Origin: Lachnospiraceae bacterium
GTDB lineage: Bacteria; Bacillota; Clostridia; Lachnospirales; Lachnospiraceae
Length of the DNA stretch: 61,210 bases
Reading direction: 5' to 3'
Assembly (NCBI GenBank): GCA_009774245.1
Contig: VSNM01000010.1
Span: forward strand, 48,167-109,376
This document shows positions 61,188-61,210 of the stretch, piece after piece. The notes beneath the pieces were generated by a model. That model was not told the origin of the DNA and ran no database searches. It saw only the letters and a list, made by a program, of their open reading frames with translations. Position 1 is the first letter of the stretch; each line of letters opens with the position of its first letter. The position numbers were made by a program, and so were the translations under genes.

Positions 61188-61210
61188 TTTTATCTCTCCT
61201 TATTTCAATA

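Overview
The window looks like chromosomal DNA of a gut-type Lachnospiraceae (Clostridia, Firmicutes). Reasons visible in the sequence: strong AGGAGG-type ribosome sites, TTGACA/TATAAT promoters, a T-box leader in front of a valyl-tRNA synthetase gene, an N-terminal TPR protein of a type common in that family, many Rpn/PD-(D/E)XK nuclease genes, and LytTR/GHKL signalling. No rRNA, tRNA, CRISPR array or complete prophage was seen. Most genes lie on the minus strand.

Layout. 1-10.8 kb: a TPR protein cut by the window edge, an AAA-ATPase-like/nuclease protein, an archaeal-type valS with its T-box leader, an ECF sigma factor with a DUF4179 anti-sigma partner, an ankyrin-like protein and a hybrid histidine kinase. 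11.1-14.4 kb (plus strand): a three-gene membrane module equivalent to Bacillus ydjI-ydjG-ydjH (SPFH, zinc ribbon, TPM). 14.5-19.5 kb: three related Rpn-family nuclease copies in increasing decay, interleaved with a VanZ-like gene, a flippase and the 3' remnant of an O-antigen polymerase/ligase. 19.6-35.3 kb: a long minus-strand exopolysaccharide (EPS) locus. Read in the direction of transcription it has an LCP protein, a Ser-rich secreted protein, an SH3 membrane protein, Wzz, an initiating phosphoglycosyltransferase, GT2, a GT11 fucosyltransferase, LicD, GT2, Wzy, Wzx, an IspD/TarI-like cytidylyltransferase, a frameshifted acyltransferase and an extended SDR. Its middle part (about 16-28 kb) is visibly more AT-rich than the flanks, as expected for a transferred polysaccharide cassette. 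A good promoter with a perfect 18-bp palindrome over the predicted start site lies upstream of the LCP gene, next to a small XRE repressor gene.

35.6-46 kb: a lipoprotein, HIT protein, flavodoxin-SCP2 fusion, rhomboid protease, two overlapping HlyD-like adaptor genes without a visible transporter, a coiled-coil nuclease, a hypothetical protein and another Rpn protein. 46-57 kb: a carbohydrate and signalling region with an AraC regulator, a tandem DUF4303-like protein, GH127 beta-L-arabinofuranosidase, a diguanylate cyclase, a two-component system in which both genes are frameshifted, and a GH42 beta-galactosidase. 57-61 kb: an Rpn gene flanked by direct repeats, a repeat-rich zone with a small RHH protein, a frameshifted small gene, and an FtsW/RodA-like protein with an N-terminal permease-prefix domain.

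The most unusual layer is a set of non-coding repeats, each present two or three times: a three-hairpin unit inside the valS leader; a CTAGTACAGC-ended MITE that supplies the stop codon of a kinase gene; a GGAACTGTAGAA-ended MITE with mosaic interiors; and several palindromic units. Together with the Rpn duplications and several frameshifts they show a chromosome under active remodelling. I did not find a clearly new multi-gene defence or biosynthetic system. The best candidates for new biology are the structured repeat in the valS leader, the XRE-operator control of EPS, and the orphan tandem HlyD pair.
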